Assembly (NCBI GenBank): GCA_944321205.1
Contig: CALUKK010000056.1
Coordinates: 1-36,138, forward strand
Length of the DNA stretch: 36,138 nucleotides
Direction of reading: 5' to 3'
Source: an uncultured Alistipes sp.
GTDB lineage: Bacteria; Bacteroidota; Bacteroidia; Bacteroidales; Rikenellaceae
In this document: piece by piece, positions 1 to 9,390 of the stretch
How positions within the stretch are numbered: the stretch's first letter is position 1
Layout of the letters: every line of letters starts with the position of its first letter
Notes under the pieces: model-generated
What the model saw: the letters and a program-made list of their open reading frames with translations, nothing else
Told to the model about the DNA's origin: nothing
Database searches by the model: none
Made by a program: the position numbers and the translations under genes

Positions 1-93
1 TCAGTCAGGTTGGTTGGGTACTTATGCATAACTTTAATGTCTTGATAACCATAAAGTTACAAAAAATATCCCAATTAACCTACTGATTTACAA
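1..93. other. AT-rich flank downstream of the PUL operon
   Basis: This short non-coding stretch follows the last gene of the minus-strand operon. It is much richer in A and T than the genes. The only structure I see is an 8-bp inverted repeat, TAACTTTA at 29-36 and TAAAGTTA at 52-59, separated by 15 bases. It could be an end-of-operon hairpin, but no U-rich tract follows it on the minus strand, so I do not call it a terminator. Confidence 0.4.
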
Positions 94-2046
94 CTAATTA
101 TAAATAAATTTAAACAGCTTCTTATAGGGGAATCCGCGCTCGACACCGATGAACGTCTCGGGATGGCTCGCGGCATGCGCATTGAGCGGATTGCGCCCGT
201 ACAGATTGTCGAAATGCGAATAGGCCAGCTCCACCATCCGCTCTTTCAACGGACCCGGCTCCAGGCACATGGCCAGACTCAGGGCACAGGCCGGGAATCC
301 CGCCACGTTGCCGCACTCGTTGAATCCCGGAATCGTCCAGTTCTCCTGAAGATCGAAACGGCGGAAATCCCACATGTTGTCCGACAGGGCCGCATAACGC
401 TCGGCCAAGGCCTCCAACTTCGCAGACAGCCCCTTCGGAGCCCGGTCTGCATAATTCAACTGGAAATGGGCCAGCCCCGTCACCAGCTTGTGCTCGCTCA
501 TGCGTTGTCCCTTGGTAAACTGGGGGTTGTTCCAGTCCGCATGTTCCAGGATCCACACCGTCTGGTCGTATGCCGCACGGAAAAAACGCTCGGGATCCGA
601 CACTCCCTCCCGCTTGGCCACCTCGTACATCAACAGATTGGGCATGATCGAATGTCCGGGACATTCTCGCCCCTTGCCCGATCCGACCCGTTCGATGACC
701 TGGAACAGCCCGGCCCGGGACCACCACCGTAACGTTGCCTGAAGAATCAAGTCGTAGAACTCCCGCGAAACATACTCCGACATGGCCGGATAGGCGTAAA
801 GAAAATAGGCAAACTGTTCGATGGTCTGTGCATGCATCCGCTCTCCGACCGGATCTCCGCTCGGATCGTAGGTGATCGGATCGAGCAGATACCACCCCGC
901 AGCAAAACGGATATCCTGAATCAGATCCGGGACATCCTCCCGCACAGGCTTCGGCAAAAGCGTATAATATCCCTCCAGCGTCGTGAGGGCATCCCGGTCA
1001 TTGGGATCCTTCGTCTTGCGGAAATCCGGGGACAACAGCCTGGCCCGATCCCGGGCCCAGCTCTGCGTCACCTCCATTCCGTCGAAATACCGCTTGTCGG
1101 ACAGATACAGCAGCACCATCGACGGCAGTTCGTAGGTATAGTAGGTGCCATCGCGCCACGGAGTGCCCCCATAGCACGAAGGGTGTGTCCCCACCAGACT
1201 CCGCACATCGTTCATGAAGAGGACCGCCGGCTCGTAGGAGGCTTGCTGAATGGCCCGCGGTGCAATCCGGAACGGATACGATCGTCCCTCTTCGAGGCCG
1301 TCGCCACGGACGACGATGCAGTATTCCACGCTGTCATCCTCCGGCCGGAAAGCCGAAAAATCGCCCTTCCCCCGGTGCAGACGTCCCGAGAAGCGACGTT
1401 TGCCGCTGGCCTGCTCCACAAGCTGGAAACGAAGATCGCTCTTCGCCGTCGGTACCGTAAAGAACTTCGGAGCGTCGCGATTGTAGGCCACCTGATTCAC
1501 ACAAACCCAATGCTGACGGGCCTCGTAGGGCGGCTCCTCCTGCAACGACACCCCGTAGGGCATCTGCGGAACATCGGAGCCCCAAAGCTGAATCTCCGCA
1601 ATGCCGAAAGCCTCGGAGTTCTTCGTCAAAAGCCGGATCCGGTCCGTGCTGACCGGCGTCGCGAATCGCTGTTCGACCCGCGAGTTGTAGTTCCGAACAA
1701 CCTGCGTTCCCGGAATATCACGCCACGTGCCCCGGTCCGAATACTGCAACGTCCAGTTGGCCAGCGGCATCATGTTCTCCATGTCAAAATAGATGTGCGC
1801 GGCATGGATCTCGAATTCCGCCGTCAGATCGATCTCCACCCACTGTTCAAGCCCCGCTTTCGGACATCGCCACTGCCGGTTCGGAATCTGACCGTCCGTA
1901 ATCTTGGAGGCATTCGCCTCTCCCAGTGACGTGGTAACGGGTTTGCCGAGGGCATAATTCAGAATCTCCTGGGCGGAAGTGACGCCGGACCACAAAAACA
2001 GACCCGGCACCGCCAGCATCGCGACTTTCCACAAACCTCTTCTCAT
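94..2046 (-). CDS. Discoidin-domain protein with CelD_N-like and GH9-like (alpha/alpha)6 region
   Basis: This 650-residue secreted protein begins with a type I signal peptide ending near TSA-QE. Residues about 27-155 look like an F5/8 type C (discoidin) sandwich. Residues about 180-265 (from WVCVNQVAYN) resemble the Ig-like CelD_N domain that precedes GH9 catalytic domains. The rest is a helical, aromatic-rich region compatible with an (alpha/alpha)6 barrel, ending in a GRNPLNAH motif like the GH9 C-terminal GRNP segment. I do not find the usual GH9 DAGD nucleophile motif or a clear catalytic acid after GRNP, so the activity is open: a divergent glycosidase, or a binding protein. Its ATG overlaps the stop of the upstream GH16 gene by four bases (ATGA), which indicates translational coupling. 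It is the last gene of the operon. Confidence 0.75.
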   Translation of the reverse strand: MRRGLWKVAMLAVPGLFLWSGVTSAQEILNYALGKPVTTSLGEANASKITDGQIPNRQWRCPKAGLEQWVEIDLTAEFEIHAAHIYFDMENMMPLANWTLQYSDRGTWRDIPGTQVVRNYNSRVEQRFATPVSTDRIRLLTKNSEAFGIAEIQLWGSDVPQMPYGVSLQEEPPYEARQHWVCVNQVAYNRDAPKFFTVPTAKSDLRFQLVEQASGKRRFSGRLHRGKGDFSAFRPEDDSVEYCIVVRGDGLEEGRSYPFRIAPRAIQQASYEPAVLFMNDVRSLVGTHPSCYGGTPWRDGTYYTYELPSMVLLYLSDKRYFDGMEVTQSWARDRARLLSPDFRKTKDPNDRDALTTLEGYYTLLPKPVREDVPDLIQDIRFAAGWYLLDPITYDPSGDPVGERMHAQTIEQFAYFLYAYPAMSEYVSREFYDLILQATLRWWSRAGLFQVIERVGSGKGRECPGHSIMPNLLMYEVAKREGVSDPERFFRAAYDQTVWILEHADWNNPQFTKGQRMSEHKLVTGLAHFQLNYADRAPKGLSAKLEALAERYAALSDNMWDFRRFDLQENWTIPGFNECGNVAGFPACALSLAMCLEPGPLKERMVELAYSHFDNLYGRNPLNAHAASHPETFIGVERGFPYKKLFKFIYN

Positions 2047-2897
2047 TTTCCCGCCTCTTTAAGCCGGTAGACCCGGACATAATCCACAAACGACGTATCG
2101 GGCAGTTGCCGGTTCTCCCGGATATCCCCGTCGGTCCATCCCCCCGCAAAGCAGCATCCCGAAAGAATCAGATGCTCCTTCACCCGGGGAATCAGGATCG
2201 AATCGGTCATCGTCCGAACCACCTTCCCGTTGAAATAGAACTTCAAACAGTCCGGAGCCCACTCGAAGGCATACACGTTCATGCCGTTGTCATGCAACCC
2301 CGGTGCCTTGACAACCTTGCCGTTCGACCGGTGACCCTTCGAGTAGCCGTCCCAGTGCAATCCGCAGGAGTAGTGATCCGAACGTCTCATCGTCTCCACG
2401 ATATCGACCTCGGCACCATCGTTCGCCGTACCGTCCAGCACGCGGCTCATGCCCGTACCGTCGTCCGGCATCATCCAAAAGGCCATTTGATGACCGTTCG
2501 TCTTCACCGACCGCATGCGGCATTCGAAATACCCGTACTGCGCCGAGTAAAGTCCATGTGTGGAGACCTTGCCCGAGGTATAGGTGCTGTCACCCTCGTA
2601 TCGGTAGATCACCTCCAGACATCCCCGGCTCTCCGAAATGTTGTCCGGCCGGAAATAGCGGTGTATGCCGTCCTTGAAACCCTTGTTCTGATCCACGATC
2701 TTCCACTTGGCGGTATCGACCCGGCCGTCCTCGAATTCGTCGGAGAATACCAGTTCCCAGACACGGTCCCGATCCCCCTCCAGAACATGGGGCCGGGCAT
2801 CAACCGGCGTCACGGGATCCACATACGGATTGGTCACGGAATGCGTGCAGGAGATCATGACGCACACGATACCACAAGCGACTGTCAGCTTCTTCAT
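2043..2897 (-). CDS. GH16 family glycoside hydrolase, lipoprotein
   Basis: This 284-residue protein has a lipoprotein signal with the lipidated cysteine at about residue 17 (VMISC), so it is probably membrane-anchored. The rest is a single GH16 jelly roll starting at WELVFSDEF. The catalytic signature EVDIVE is intact, with Glu163 as nucleophile, Asp165, and Glu168 as acid/base, in the beta-bulge form typical of laminarinase-like and beta-1,3-galactanase-like GH16 enzymes. The segment after the active site (GLHWDGY) differs from textbook laminarinases, so beta-1,3-glucan versus beta-1,3-galactan cannot be decided here. It sits 14 bases after the GH43 gene and overlaps the next gene by four bases. 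The likely role is endo-cleavage of the target glycan. Confidence 0.88.
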   Translation of the reverse strand: MKKLTVACGIVCVMISCTHSVTNPYVDPVTPVDARPHVLEGDRDRVWELVFSDEFEDGRVDTAKWKIVDQNKGFKDGIHRYFRPDNISESRGCLEVIYRYEGDSTYTSGKVSTHGLYSAQYGYFECRMRSVKTNGHQMAFWMMPDDGTGMSRVLDGTANDGAEVDIVETMRRSDHYSCGLHWDGYSKGHRSNGKVVKAPGLHDNGMNVYAFEWAPDCLKFYFNGKVVRTMTDSILIPRVKEHLILSGCCFAGGWTDGDIRENRQLPDTSFVDYVRVYRLKEAGK

Positions 2898-2911
2898 GAT
2901 TACTTGTTCTT

Positions 2912-3931
2912 TTATTTTTTGTCAAACATGTCGATATTCCACTCATCCTGCCACGCAATCTCGAACCGCCCGGACTCGAAACGCATCGGAAGCCAGATGT
3001 AGAGACTCTCGTAGGGATGTTCCGGTTTGTTGATGTCGAACATCGCCACGTAACGCCCCGCCTCACCCGGAAGGCCGAAGATGAAATGGGACTGCCCGCC
3101 GAAACTCAACTCGGGGCCCAAACCGTTATGGGGATTCCTCCCCTTCAGCGGATTGCCCAGATCCTGCCACGGTCCGGCAAGCGATGTCGAGGTGTAGGAG
3201 CGTGCCGCATTCGGGGCCCACCCCGTAGATCCCGACCCGAGCAGGTAATATCGCCCCTCGTGCCGGATCACGGCCGGAGCCTCCGTGGCCCGGGCCACGC
3301 CCTCACAGAACCGGTATTCGCCGGCCGGCATCAGGTAGTCGTCCGTCATCGGACAATAGACCAACCGTTTCGAGGGTTTCTGAACCGCAATGTGGTAGAG
3401 CACCCCGTCCGTATCCTTGAACATGGCAAAATCACCCGTACCGTTGGCGCTGTTACCGCCGAGGAACTTGTGGCTGTAACGGAACGGCCCCACGGGACTG
3501 CGCGACGTGGCTACACCCACATATCCCACATCGGAGCCCATTCCGCGCAGATAGAGCTTGAAAAACAGCACAAAGCAACGGGTCCGTTCGTTATAGACCA
3601 CCTTCGGACGGTCGGAGTTGCATTCGTGTGTCAGATCCTCGTCCTCGGGGCGGTTCAGCGGGAGCATCATCCCCTGATCGTACCACGTCACCAGGTCGTT
3701 CGAGGCATAGCAATGGACACCTCCGTCGGCATGCGTCGCCTCCGAAAGGCCCTCGATCTTATGCTCTCCGTACCAGTAGTAGACCCCGTCGTAAAAGAGG
3801 AGGTTGCCGCCGTGGGCATTCAACACCTTACCCCGTGCATCGTACCACGTCTCACCCGAACGGATCTGGGCACCAACCTCTCCGCAGGTCAGACCCAGAG
3901 CCACCAACAGGAAACAAATCGTTCTACACAT
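2912..3931 (-). CDS. GH43 family glycoside hydrolase (GH43_24/34-like)
   Basis: This 339-residue protein has an N-terminal signal peptide cleaved near VGA-QI and one five-bladed propeller. The N-terminal motif NAHGG...YYWYGE is typical of the GH43 subfamilies that include exo-beta-1,3-galactanases (GH43_24) and relatives such as GH43_34. In these the ordinary GH43 catalytic base aspartate is replaced by an AHGG segment. Downstream the pKa-modulating aspartate is visible in GDFAMFKD and the general acid glutamate in ATEAPAV, followed by the subfamily-like SGSTGW segment. I infer exo-action on a beta-1,3-galactose or related furanoside linkage in the periplasm. The gene is 14-16 bases from its neighbours, so it is co-transcribed with the GH16 and FAD genes. 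Confidence 0.85.
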   Translation of the reverse strand: MCRTICFLLVALGLTCGEVGAQIRSGETWYDARGKVLNAHGGNLLFYDGVYYWYGEHKIEGLSEATHADGGVHCYASNDLVTWYDQGMMLPLNRPEDEDLTHECNSDRPKVVYNERTRCFVLFFKLYLRGMGSDVGYVGVATSRSPVGPFRYSHKFLGGNSANGTGDFAMFKDTDGVLYHIAVQKPSKRLVYCPMTDDYLMPAGEYRFCEGVARATEAPAVIRHEGRYYLLGSGSTGWAPNAARSYTSTSLAGPWQDLGNPLKGRNPHNGLGPELSFGGQSHFIFGLPGEAGRYVAMFDINKPEHPYESLYIWLPMRFESGRFEIAWQDEWNIDMFDKK

Positions 3932-3947
3932 CTTTCCGTTCTGTTTT

Positions 3948-6236
3948 TCAATAGATTCCGATTCCCAGAACCGCCACGGGGATCTGCCGGTTCCAGCGTT
4001 TGAAACGAATCCGCAAGCGATCGGTCTCGACCGGCTCCGGGCAGGTCACGATCACCTGTCCCTGATGGTTCTCCTCGATACGGCGGATCAAGGTTCCACG
4101 ACCGTCCAGCAGCTCGAATGCCCGGACACACTGCGGCATGACATCGTCATAATGGCCATACTGCACCGTCTCCATCGCATGGTCGTAATCGACATCGAAG
4201 TTCAATACGACCTTCGAAATCCGTTGCGGGGCATCCCAGCGCGCCTCCACCCACGGATCCTCGTCCGCAAGATCGGCCGCCCAGGCATTGGTCCCGTTGA
4301 AGGGGCGATAGCAGGCCGTCCGCAGATGTTCGAGATCGTAGAGGTGCAACGCGTCACCGAAGGTCAGAGCCAGGTTTTTCGCCTCGGGACGCCGCTTCGG
4401 ACACCAGAATTCGAAGGATTCCACCCCGATCCCCTCCGGAGGATCCTGACGTCCGTAATTCGATACGGCGACATTCACCTGATTGTAGACCGTGGTGACA
4501 CCCGTCAGGATACAGTCGCTCTGCGCAATCCGCACGCGATCGTTGGCCAGGAAGGTGATAAAGAGATATTCCTCCTGCTCAAACCGGCTCTCAAAGGAGA
4601 CCGTCAGCTTCTGACGTCCTTCGTGCAGGGCGATTTGCCGGGTTTCAAGGATCCGGTCCGGCGTGTAATTGCCCCGTTTCGAACTCTTGCGCAACTGGAC
4701 CTCCAGCGTCGTGGCCGTGAGCGCCTCGACCTCCACCGAAACCGTCGGCAGCTTCCCCCGTACCGGAAGCAGCTGCGCAACCGAACAGCCGATCGTCTCA
4801 AAGTGTCCGTTGGGCTCGAAACGGATCGGTGCATAGGTCGAACTGGCCGCAAGCCGGGCCGTACGGAGCAGACTCGCCTCGTCGAGGACCTCCACATCCG
4901 GGATGAAATGACCCCGGAGAATCAACTCCCGCTGCAAGATCCCGATCCGTTCCGGATCCGCATAATCGACGGGACGCAGCGCATGCTTCACGCACAGGGC
5001 CATCGTCAGGCCGATGACCTGGCCGCTCAGGGCCGAGGTGCACATCACCCGCGTCGAGGCATTCGCCACATGGGTGGCGCTGATGATCCGCCCGCCGAAC
5101 ATGAGGTTCTCGAACCGCTCGTTCAGATAGCATCGGTACGGGATCTGGTAGATGCCCTTCGAGTGCCACTGGTTGCAGGCCCGGCCCGAAGCATAGACTC
5201 CGTCCGAAGGGTGCAGATCAACGGACCATCCGCCGAACGCCACGGCATCGTAGTGATGGCGCTGCTCGATGATGTCCCGCTGCGAAAGCATGTACATGCC
5301 CTCGAAACGCCGGCTCTCCCGCTTCCCGGGAATCAGTCCCACCCATTCGAGCGTATAGGTGGCCATCTCGGGGAACTTCCCCGAATTCTTGATATAGTTC
5401 CAGATGCCGTAAACAACCTTCCACAGTTCGTATTTGATCCGCTCCGTGTCATGAACGGTATCGAAACGTCCGCCGTACTCCAGCCACCAATACTTGCATC
5501 CGTGGTGATGGATGCTGAAATACTCGTTGTTGTCGATCTTCGAGATGTAACGCTCCACATCGTCCAGGGCAAACCCCGGTTTGACAAAGGTCACGGGATG
5601 ACCCGTATCCTTCATGTAGAAGAAGATGCTGTGACCCATCACCTCGCCGTACTCCTCCCGGTCGGGTGCGAAGCCCTCGGAGAACTCGCTCCCCTCCTCG
5701 GCCCCGACCCGATAAGGAACACCCGCCAGACAGGAGATCACGCCATCACCCGAACAGTCGGCAAAAAACTTCGCCTCCACGTCGTAGAAGGTCTCGGAGG
5801 CCGAATTGTAACCTTTCACCCGCTTCAGATGCGAGGCGTCGGACTTCTCCAGGGCAAAGACACTCGTATTCAGACAGAGCGTAATGCCCGGCTCGGCAAG
5901 AACCAGGTCGAGCAACACCGTATCGAACAAAACGGGATTGCCCTCGCGGTTCCGGTAGGTATTCTCCGTAAGGATCTCATTGATAAGGCCTCCCTCTCGG
6001 GACCAGCGGTTGTTGTTTCCCATGTGGGAGGTGGCTCCCAGGCTCCAGACGCGGATCTCGCTGGAGGCGTTCCCGCCCAATACGGGCCGATCCTGCAACA
6101 GAACGACGCGGATCCCCGCCCGGGCCGCCGTCACGGCACAGCATACTCCCGTCATACCGCCTCCCACGACGACAAGGTCCGTCTGAAGTTGGACGGTCCG
6201 CAGCGTCCGCTTGTCTGCCAATCCTTCGATAATCAT
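3948..6236 (-). CDS. FAD-dependent oxidoreductase (PF12831 type) with C-terminal discoidin-like domain
   Basis: This is a 762-residue protein with no signal peptide, so it is predicted to be cytoplasmic. A dinucleotide-binding fold opens at about residue 20 with the glycine-rich VVVGGGMTG motif, followed by the GGNASSEIR signature of PF12831-type FAD oxidoreductases found in many Bacteroidota polysaccharide loci. The FAD region covers roughly residues 20-460. Residues from about 590 to the end look like an F5/8-type C beta-sandwich (PWVEARWDAPQRISKVVL). The substrate of this family is not established to my knowledge. It lies 13 bases downstream of an SSS symporter gene, so it may oxidise a sugar or sugar derivative after import. 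The domain pairing and the cytoplasmic location are unusual for a polysaccharide locus. Confidence 0.82.
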   Translation of the reverse strand: MIIEGLADKRTLRTVQLQTDLVVVGGGMTGVCCAVTAARAGIRVVLLQDRPVLGGNASSEIRVWSLGATSHMGNNNRWSREGGLINEILTENTYRNREGNPVLFDTVLLDLVLAEPGITLCLNTSVFALEKSDASHLKRVKGYNSASETFYDVEAKFFADCSGDGVISCLAGVPYRVGAEEGSEFSEGFAPDREEYGEVMGHSIFFYMKDTGHPVTFVKPGFALDDVERYISKIDNNEYFSIHHHGCKYWWLEYGGRFDTVHDTERIKYELWKVVYGIWNYIKNSGKFPEMATYTLEWVGLIPGKRESRRFEGMYMLSQRDIIEQRHHYDAVAFGGWSVDLHPSDGVYASGRACNQWHSKGIYQIPYRCYLNERFENLMFGGRIISATHVANASTRVMCTSALSGQVIGLTMALCVKHALRPVDYADPERIGILQRELILRGHFIPDVEVLDEASLLRTARLAASSTYAPIRFEPNGHFETIGCSVAQLLPVRGKLPTVSVEVEALTATTLEVQLRKSSKRGNYTPDRILETRQIALHEGRQKLTVSFESRFEQEEYLFITFLANDRVRIAQSDCILTGVTTVYNQVNVAVSNYGRQDPPEGIGVESFEFWCPKRRPEAKNLALTFGDALHLYDLEHLRTACYRPFNGTNAWAADLADEDPWVEARWDAPQRISKVVLNFDVDYDHAMETVQYGHYDDVMPQCVRAFELLDGRGTLIRRIEENHQGQVIVTCPEPVETDRLRIRFKRWNRQIPVAVLGIGIY

Positions 6237-6249
6237 AATACTCGTATAC

Positions 6250-7911
6250 TTATTTTCTGTTTGACTTCCCGAAAATCAGCGCCCCCGCAACCAGGATCAA
6301 CACCCCGACGGTCAACGGCACGCCGACACTCTCCCCGGAACAAAGACCCAAGACGGAGATGATCAGACCCGACGCCGAGATACTCAACCCCAGCACCCGT
6401 TGGGTAAAGCGGTTGGTACGGCGTTGTTCGTCCGAAAGCGGGGCTTCGGCGCCCTCTTTCGCGGCCCGGCGGGTCGCAACATAGGACTGATACATCGGAT
6501 CGACCCGATTCTTCAGCCGCAGCCACCCTTCAAGCAACAGCAGCAAGGCTATCGGAACCAGCGTCCCGACCAGCATCTCGTCCTCCCGGTTGAGGGCAAA
6601 GGAGAACACATAGGGCGTCACAAACTTGAAGAAAAGATTCACCGCCAGGCTGAAAAAGGTGACAAACAGCACATGCGAAGCTCCGAGGCGTTTGGAAAAG
6701 AGGGTCCAGATCACCGGCAGATAGATCGGAACTCCCGTCAGGGCCCCGACGCTGATGACCACATTGACGATGCCGCCCATGCTCCGGACCAGCAGTGCAA
6801 CGACCACCGCCAACACGCCGAACAGCAACGTCGAGAGCCGGGCCACCCGCATCAGCGTGCGATCCGAAGATTCCGGACGCAGCCGTTTGAAGATGTCGTT
6901 CGTGAAGACCCCCGCCGAGATATTGAGCGTTGCGTTGAGCGAGCTGGCCGTGGCGAAGATCATTCCGCCCAGCATCAGCCCCAGGAATCCGTCGGGCAGC
7001 GCCTCCTTGCACATCAACAGATAGGCATCCTCGTTCTGGAATCCCGTAAGTCCCGGATTGAAGACCCGATACAGCATCGGCGGCAACATCCACAGGATCG
7101 GACTGACCAGATAGAGCGTTCCGAAAAGCCACCCCACCTTCCGTGAATCCGAGGCGCTCCTTACGCTCGTATAACGTTGCACATAGGCCCAGTTGCCCCC
7201 CAGAAAGAAGAGGTTGTAGATGCAGAAGGCAAAGATGAACCCGGGGGTGTACTCTCCTCTGAAGCACTCGAAGAAGCCATCCGGCACCCGTTCCAGAAAG
7301 GCACTCACGCCACCGACCCGGTCGAACGACAACGGCACGAGAATCACCACCGCGGCAAACAGGATCACGAATTGCAGCACATCCGTCACGACAACGCCCC
7401 GCAATCCTCCCAGCGCCACATAGATCATGCTGAAGGCTCCCAGGCAGAGAATCGCCGTCTCCAGCGGGATATTCATCGACACCTCCACGATTTTGGCCAC
7501 CGGATAGAGGAACGATCCGGTCGTAAAGACCGACACGGCCAGGAATATATAGGTGTAGATCTTCTGCACGCCCGCACCCAGACGTCCCGAGATGTATTCG
7601 GCGGCCGTCAGGCAATGGGTGCCGTGCCATTTCGGGGCGATCCACGTTCCGACGATGAAACCCGCGGCCGCCATCGTCAACTGGATGATGATCGAAACCA
7701 GCCCGTACGAATAGGCGATCGACCCCCAGACGACAAACGTCCCGGCCGAGAAAAAACCCATGAACAGCGACAGCCCGCTCATGCCCCAGGGCACATCTCC
7801 GCCTCCCGCAAAGAAACTCTTCATGTCCTTGCCGATCTTCGAGAAGGAGAGACCCGTCAACAGAACTCCCAGGGAGAAGACTCCGATCGAGATATAATCG
7901 AGTAGATTCAT
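6250..7911 (-). CDS. Sodium:solute symporter (SSS/SLC5 family)
   Basis: This 553-residue integral membrane protein has about 13-14 hydrophobic helices, from MNLLDYISIGVF at the N-terminus to a C-terminal hairpin near residues 510-545. The sequence around residues 30-70 (FFAGGGDVPWGMSGLSLF) and the VALGGLRGVVVTDVLQF segment match the sodium:solute symporter family, which imports sugars, sialic acids and other small solutes using the Na+ gradient. In this operon it probably carries a mono- or disaccharide released in the periplasm across the inner membrane. The gene lies between the acetylesterase (26 bases) and the FAD oxidoreductase (13 bases). The solute cannot be identified from sequence. 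Confidence 0.9.
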   Translation of the reverse strand: MNLLDYISIGVFSLGVLLTGLSFSKIGKDMKSFFAGGGDVPWGMSGLSLFMGFFSAGTFVVWGSIAYSYGLVSIIIQLTMAAAGFIVGTWIAPKWHGTHCLTAAEYISGRLGAGVQKIYTYIFLAVSVFTTGSFLYPVAKIVEVSMNIPLETAILCLGAFSMIYVALGGLRGVVVTDVLQFVILFAAVVILVPLSFDRVGGVSAFLERVPDGFFECFRGEYTPGFIFAFCIYNLFFLGGNWAYVQRYTSVRSASDSRKVGWLFGTLYLVSPILWMLPPMLYRVFNPGLTGFQNEDAYLLMCKEALPDGFLGLMLGGMIFATASSLNATLNISAGVFTNDIFKRLRPESSDRTLMRVARLSTLLFGVLAVVVALLVRSMGGIVNVVISVGALTGVPIYLPVIWTLFSKRLGASHVLFVTFFSLAVNLFFKFVTPYVFSFALNREDEMLVGTLVPIALLLLLEGWLRLKNRVDPMYQSYVATRRAAKEGAEAPLSDEQRRTNRFTQRVLGLSISASGLIISVLGLCSGESVGVPLTVGVLILVAGALIFGKSNRK

Positions 7912-7937
7912 GTATGGCTATGATGGTTGATGACGAA

Positions 7938-9353
7938 TTAGAAATCGGTGCGGAACGAGGATACCGGAAGTCCCGAGACACTGAACAGATCCCCCACCAC
8001 GAAATTCCGGAAGGCATATCGCACCGCCACGGGGTTGCGGACCTGCTCGGACCATACGACGACCTTTGTCTTCTGGACCTCGGCATGCGCCGGGTGGAAC
8101 ACGCGGTCGGCACCGGCGATCTCGAAGGTCGCGGGATCCTTCCCGAAAGAGGTCAGACCCGCACCCAACCGATCGAACTCCAGAATGATCCGATCCCCGT
8201 CGATCCGCTTCGAACGATAGACCGGAGGCTGCGCCGTCACGCCGCTCCGCCCATAGTCGTTGCGAAGGGCCAGATAGGCCAGACGCCGGCCGGCCAGCTC
8301 CTTGCGCGAGGGATGGATGCACATCTTCTCTCCACAGTCGGTCAACACCGCCATCCCCGAATGGGGAATCAAAGACTCACACTCGAGCTGCGCCTCACGC
8401 ATCAGAGCCACCGAAAGCGAATCACTGCCCCGATGCGGGGCGATCTGCGTATAGTAGAACGGCAACTCCGGCGTACGAAACAGCGCCCGGAGATACTTCA
8501 CGAACGACTGTTGCAGATCCACATACTGACGTGCCCGGCCGGCATTCGACTCTCCCTGGTACCAGATCACACCCTTCACCGTACAGTTGCGCAGCGGATA
8601 GAGCATGCCGTTATGGAGCAGACTCGCATCATATTGCGGGCGTTTGGACTTTTCACCCTCCTGCAGGTGGGTCAACCGGATGCCGGAGAACCGTTTCAAC
8701 GTATCGGCAGGCATCCACGCCTCGATCGTCGAACCGCCCCAGCTGGTATGGATCAGACCCACGGGAACATGCAACGAACGGTAGAGCTGCAAGCCGAAAT
8801 AGTAGGCCGTGGCACTGAACGACGCCACCGCATCGGAACTGTTCTGCAACCAGGAGCCCGATACCGTATCCACCGGTATCTTCGAGGCGTTCTTCCGGAC
8901 CGTGAACATCCGGATCGGAACGGCAGGATCCGCCTCGGCGATGATCTCGTTGGAGCCCCGGACCGGCTGCCCGGTATACCCCCGCATGGGCATCTCCATG
9001 TTGGACTGCCCCGAACAGAGCCAAACCTCCCCGATATAGACATTGCCGATACGCAGCGTCTCGCCGTCATCGAAGGTCAGCGTATGCGGCCCGCCGGCCG
9101 ATGGAGTTGTCACCTCCACCTGCCATGCGCCGTTCCCGTCACAATGTGCCACATACCGCTTCCGATCCCACGACACGCGGACCGTCACCCGGTCTTTCGC
9201 CGTGGAGTGGCCCCACAAAAGCACCTTCGCACGTTGTTGCAGGACCATGTTCTCTGCGAGCAGCGCCGGTAACGTAACCTTGGCCGCCGAGCTCCCCGCC
9301 GTGGCGAGGGCCGCCAGGCACAACGCCGCCTTTATCCATCTTTTTCCGTTCAT
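7938..9353 (-). CDS. SASA-family carbohydrate acetylesterase (sialate O-acetylesterase-like)
   Basis: This 471-residue exported protein has a signal peptide ending near SSA-AK. The SGNH-type hydrolase signature LCSGQSNMEMP places the nucleophile at about Ser117. A WYQGESNAG block follows, and a C-terminal IHPSRKELAGRRLA segment carries the expected catalytic histidine. This layout is that of PF03629 (SASA) proteins, often annotated sialate O-acetylesterase. In glycan loci many act on O-acetyl groups of plant or bacterial polysaccharides, so the name should not be read as evidence for sialic acid, and no sialidase or neuraminate lyase is present here. It lies between the GH128 and symporter genes. 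I infer removal of acetyl groups from oligosaccharides in the periplasm. Confidence 0.88.
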   Translation of the reverse strand: MNGKRWIKAALCLAALATAGSSAAKVTLPALLAENMVLQQRAKVLLWGHSTAKDRVTVRVSWDRKRYVAHCDGNGAWQVEVTTPSAGGPHTLTFDDGETLRIGNVYIGEVWLCSGQSNMEMPMRGYTGQPVRGSNEIIAEADPAVPIRMFTVRKNASKIPVDTVSGSWLQNSSDAVASFSATAYYFGLQLYRSLHVPVGLIHTSWGGSTIEAWMPADTLKRFSGIRLTHLQEGEKSKRPQYDASLLHNGMLYPLRNCTVKGVIWYQGESNAGRARQYVDLQQSFVKYLRALFRTPELPFYYTQIAPHRGSDSLSVALMREAQLECESLIPHSGMAVLTDCGEKMCIHPSRKELAGRRLAYLALRNDYGRSGVTAQPPVYRSKRIDGDRIILEFDRLGAGLTSFGKDPATFEIAGADRVFHPAHAEVQKTKVVVWSEQVRNPVAVRYAFRNFVVGDLFSVSGLPVSSFRTDF

Positions 9354-9390
9354 TCCTTCATGTATTCTTACAGTTCGCGTCCGGAATCCG

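Noticed and set aside
29-59. Inverted repeat as the terminator of the PUL operon
   Set aside because: The 8-bp AT-rich stem has a 15-base loop and no U-tract follows on the minus strand, so it is too weak to call.
3804-6362. Open frame of 852 codons on the plus strand opposite the FAD oxidoreductase
   Set aside because: It has no recognisable domain, is rich in Arg/His/Pro/Leu as expected of an antisense frame in GC-rich DNA, and overlaps a clear family member.
7938-9353. Sialic acid use suggested by the sialate O-acetylesterase name and the symporter
   Set aside because: There is no sialidase, neuraminate lyase or epimerase in the locus, and SASA-family esterases act on many acetylated glycans.
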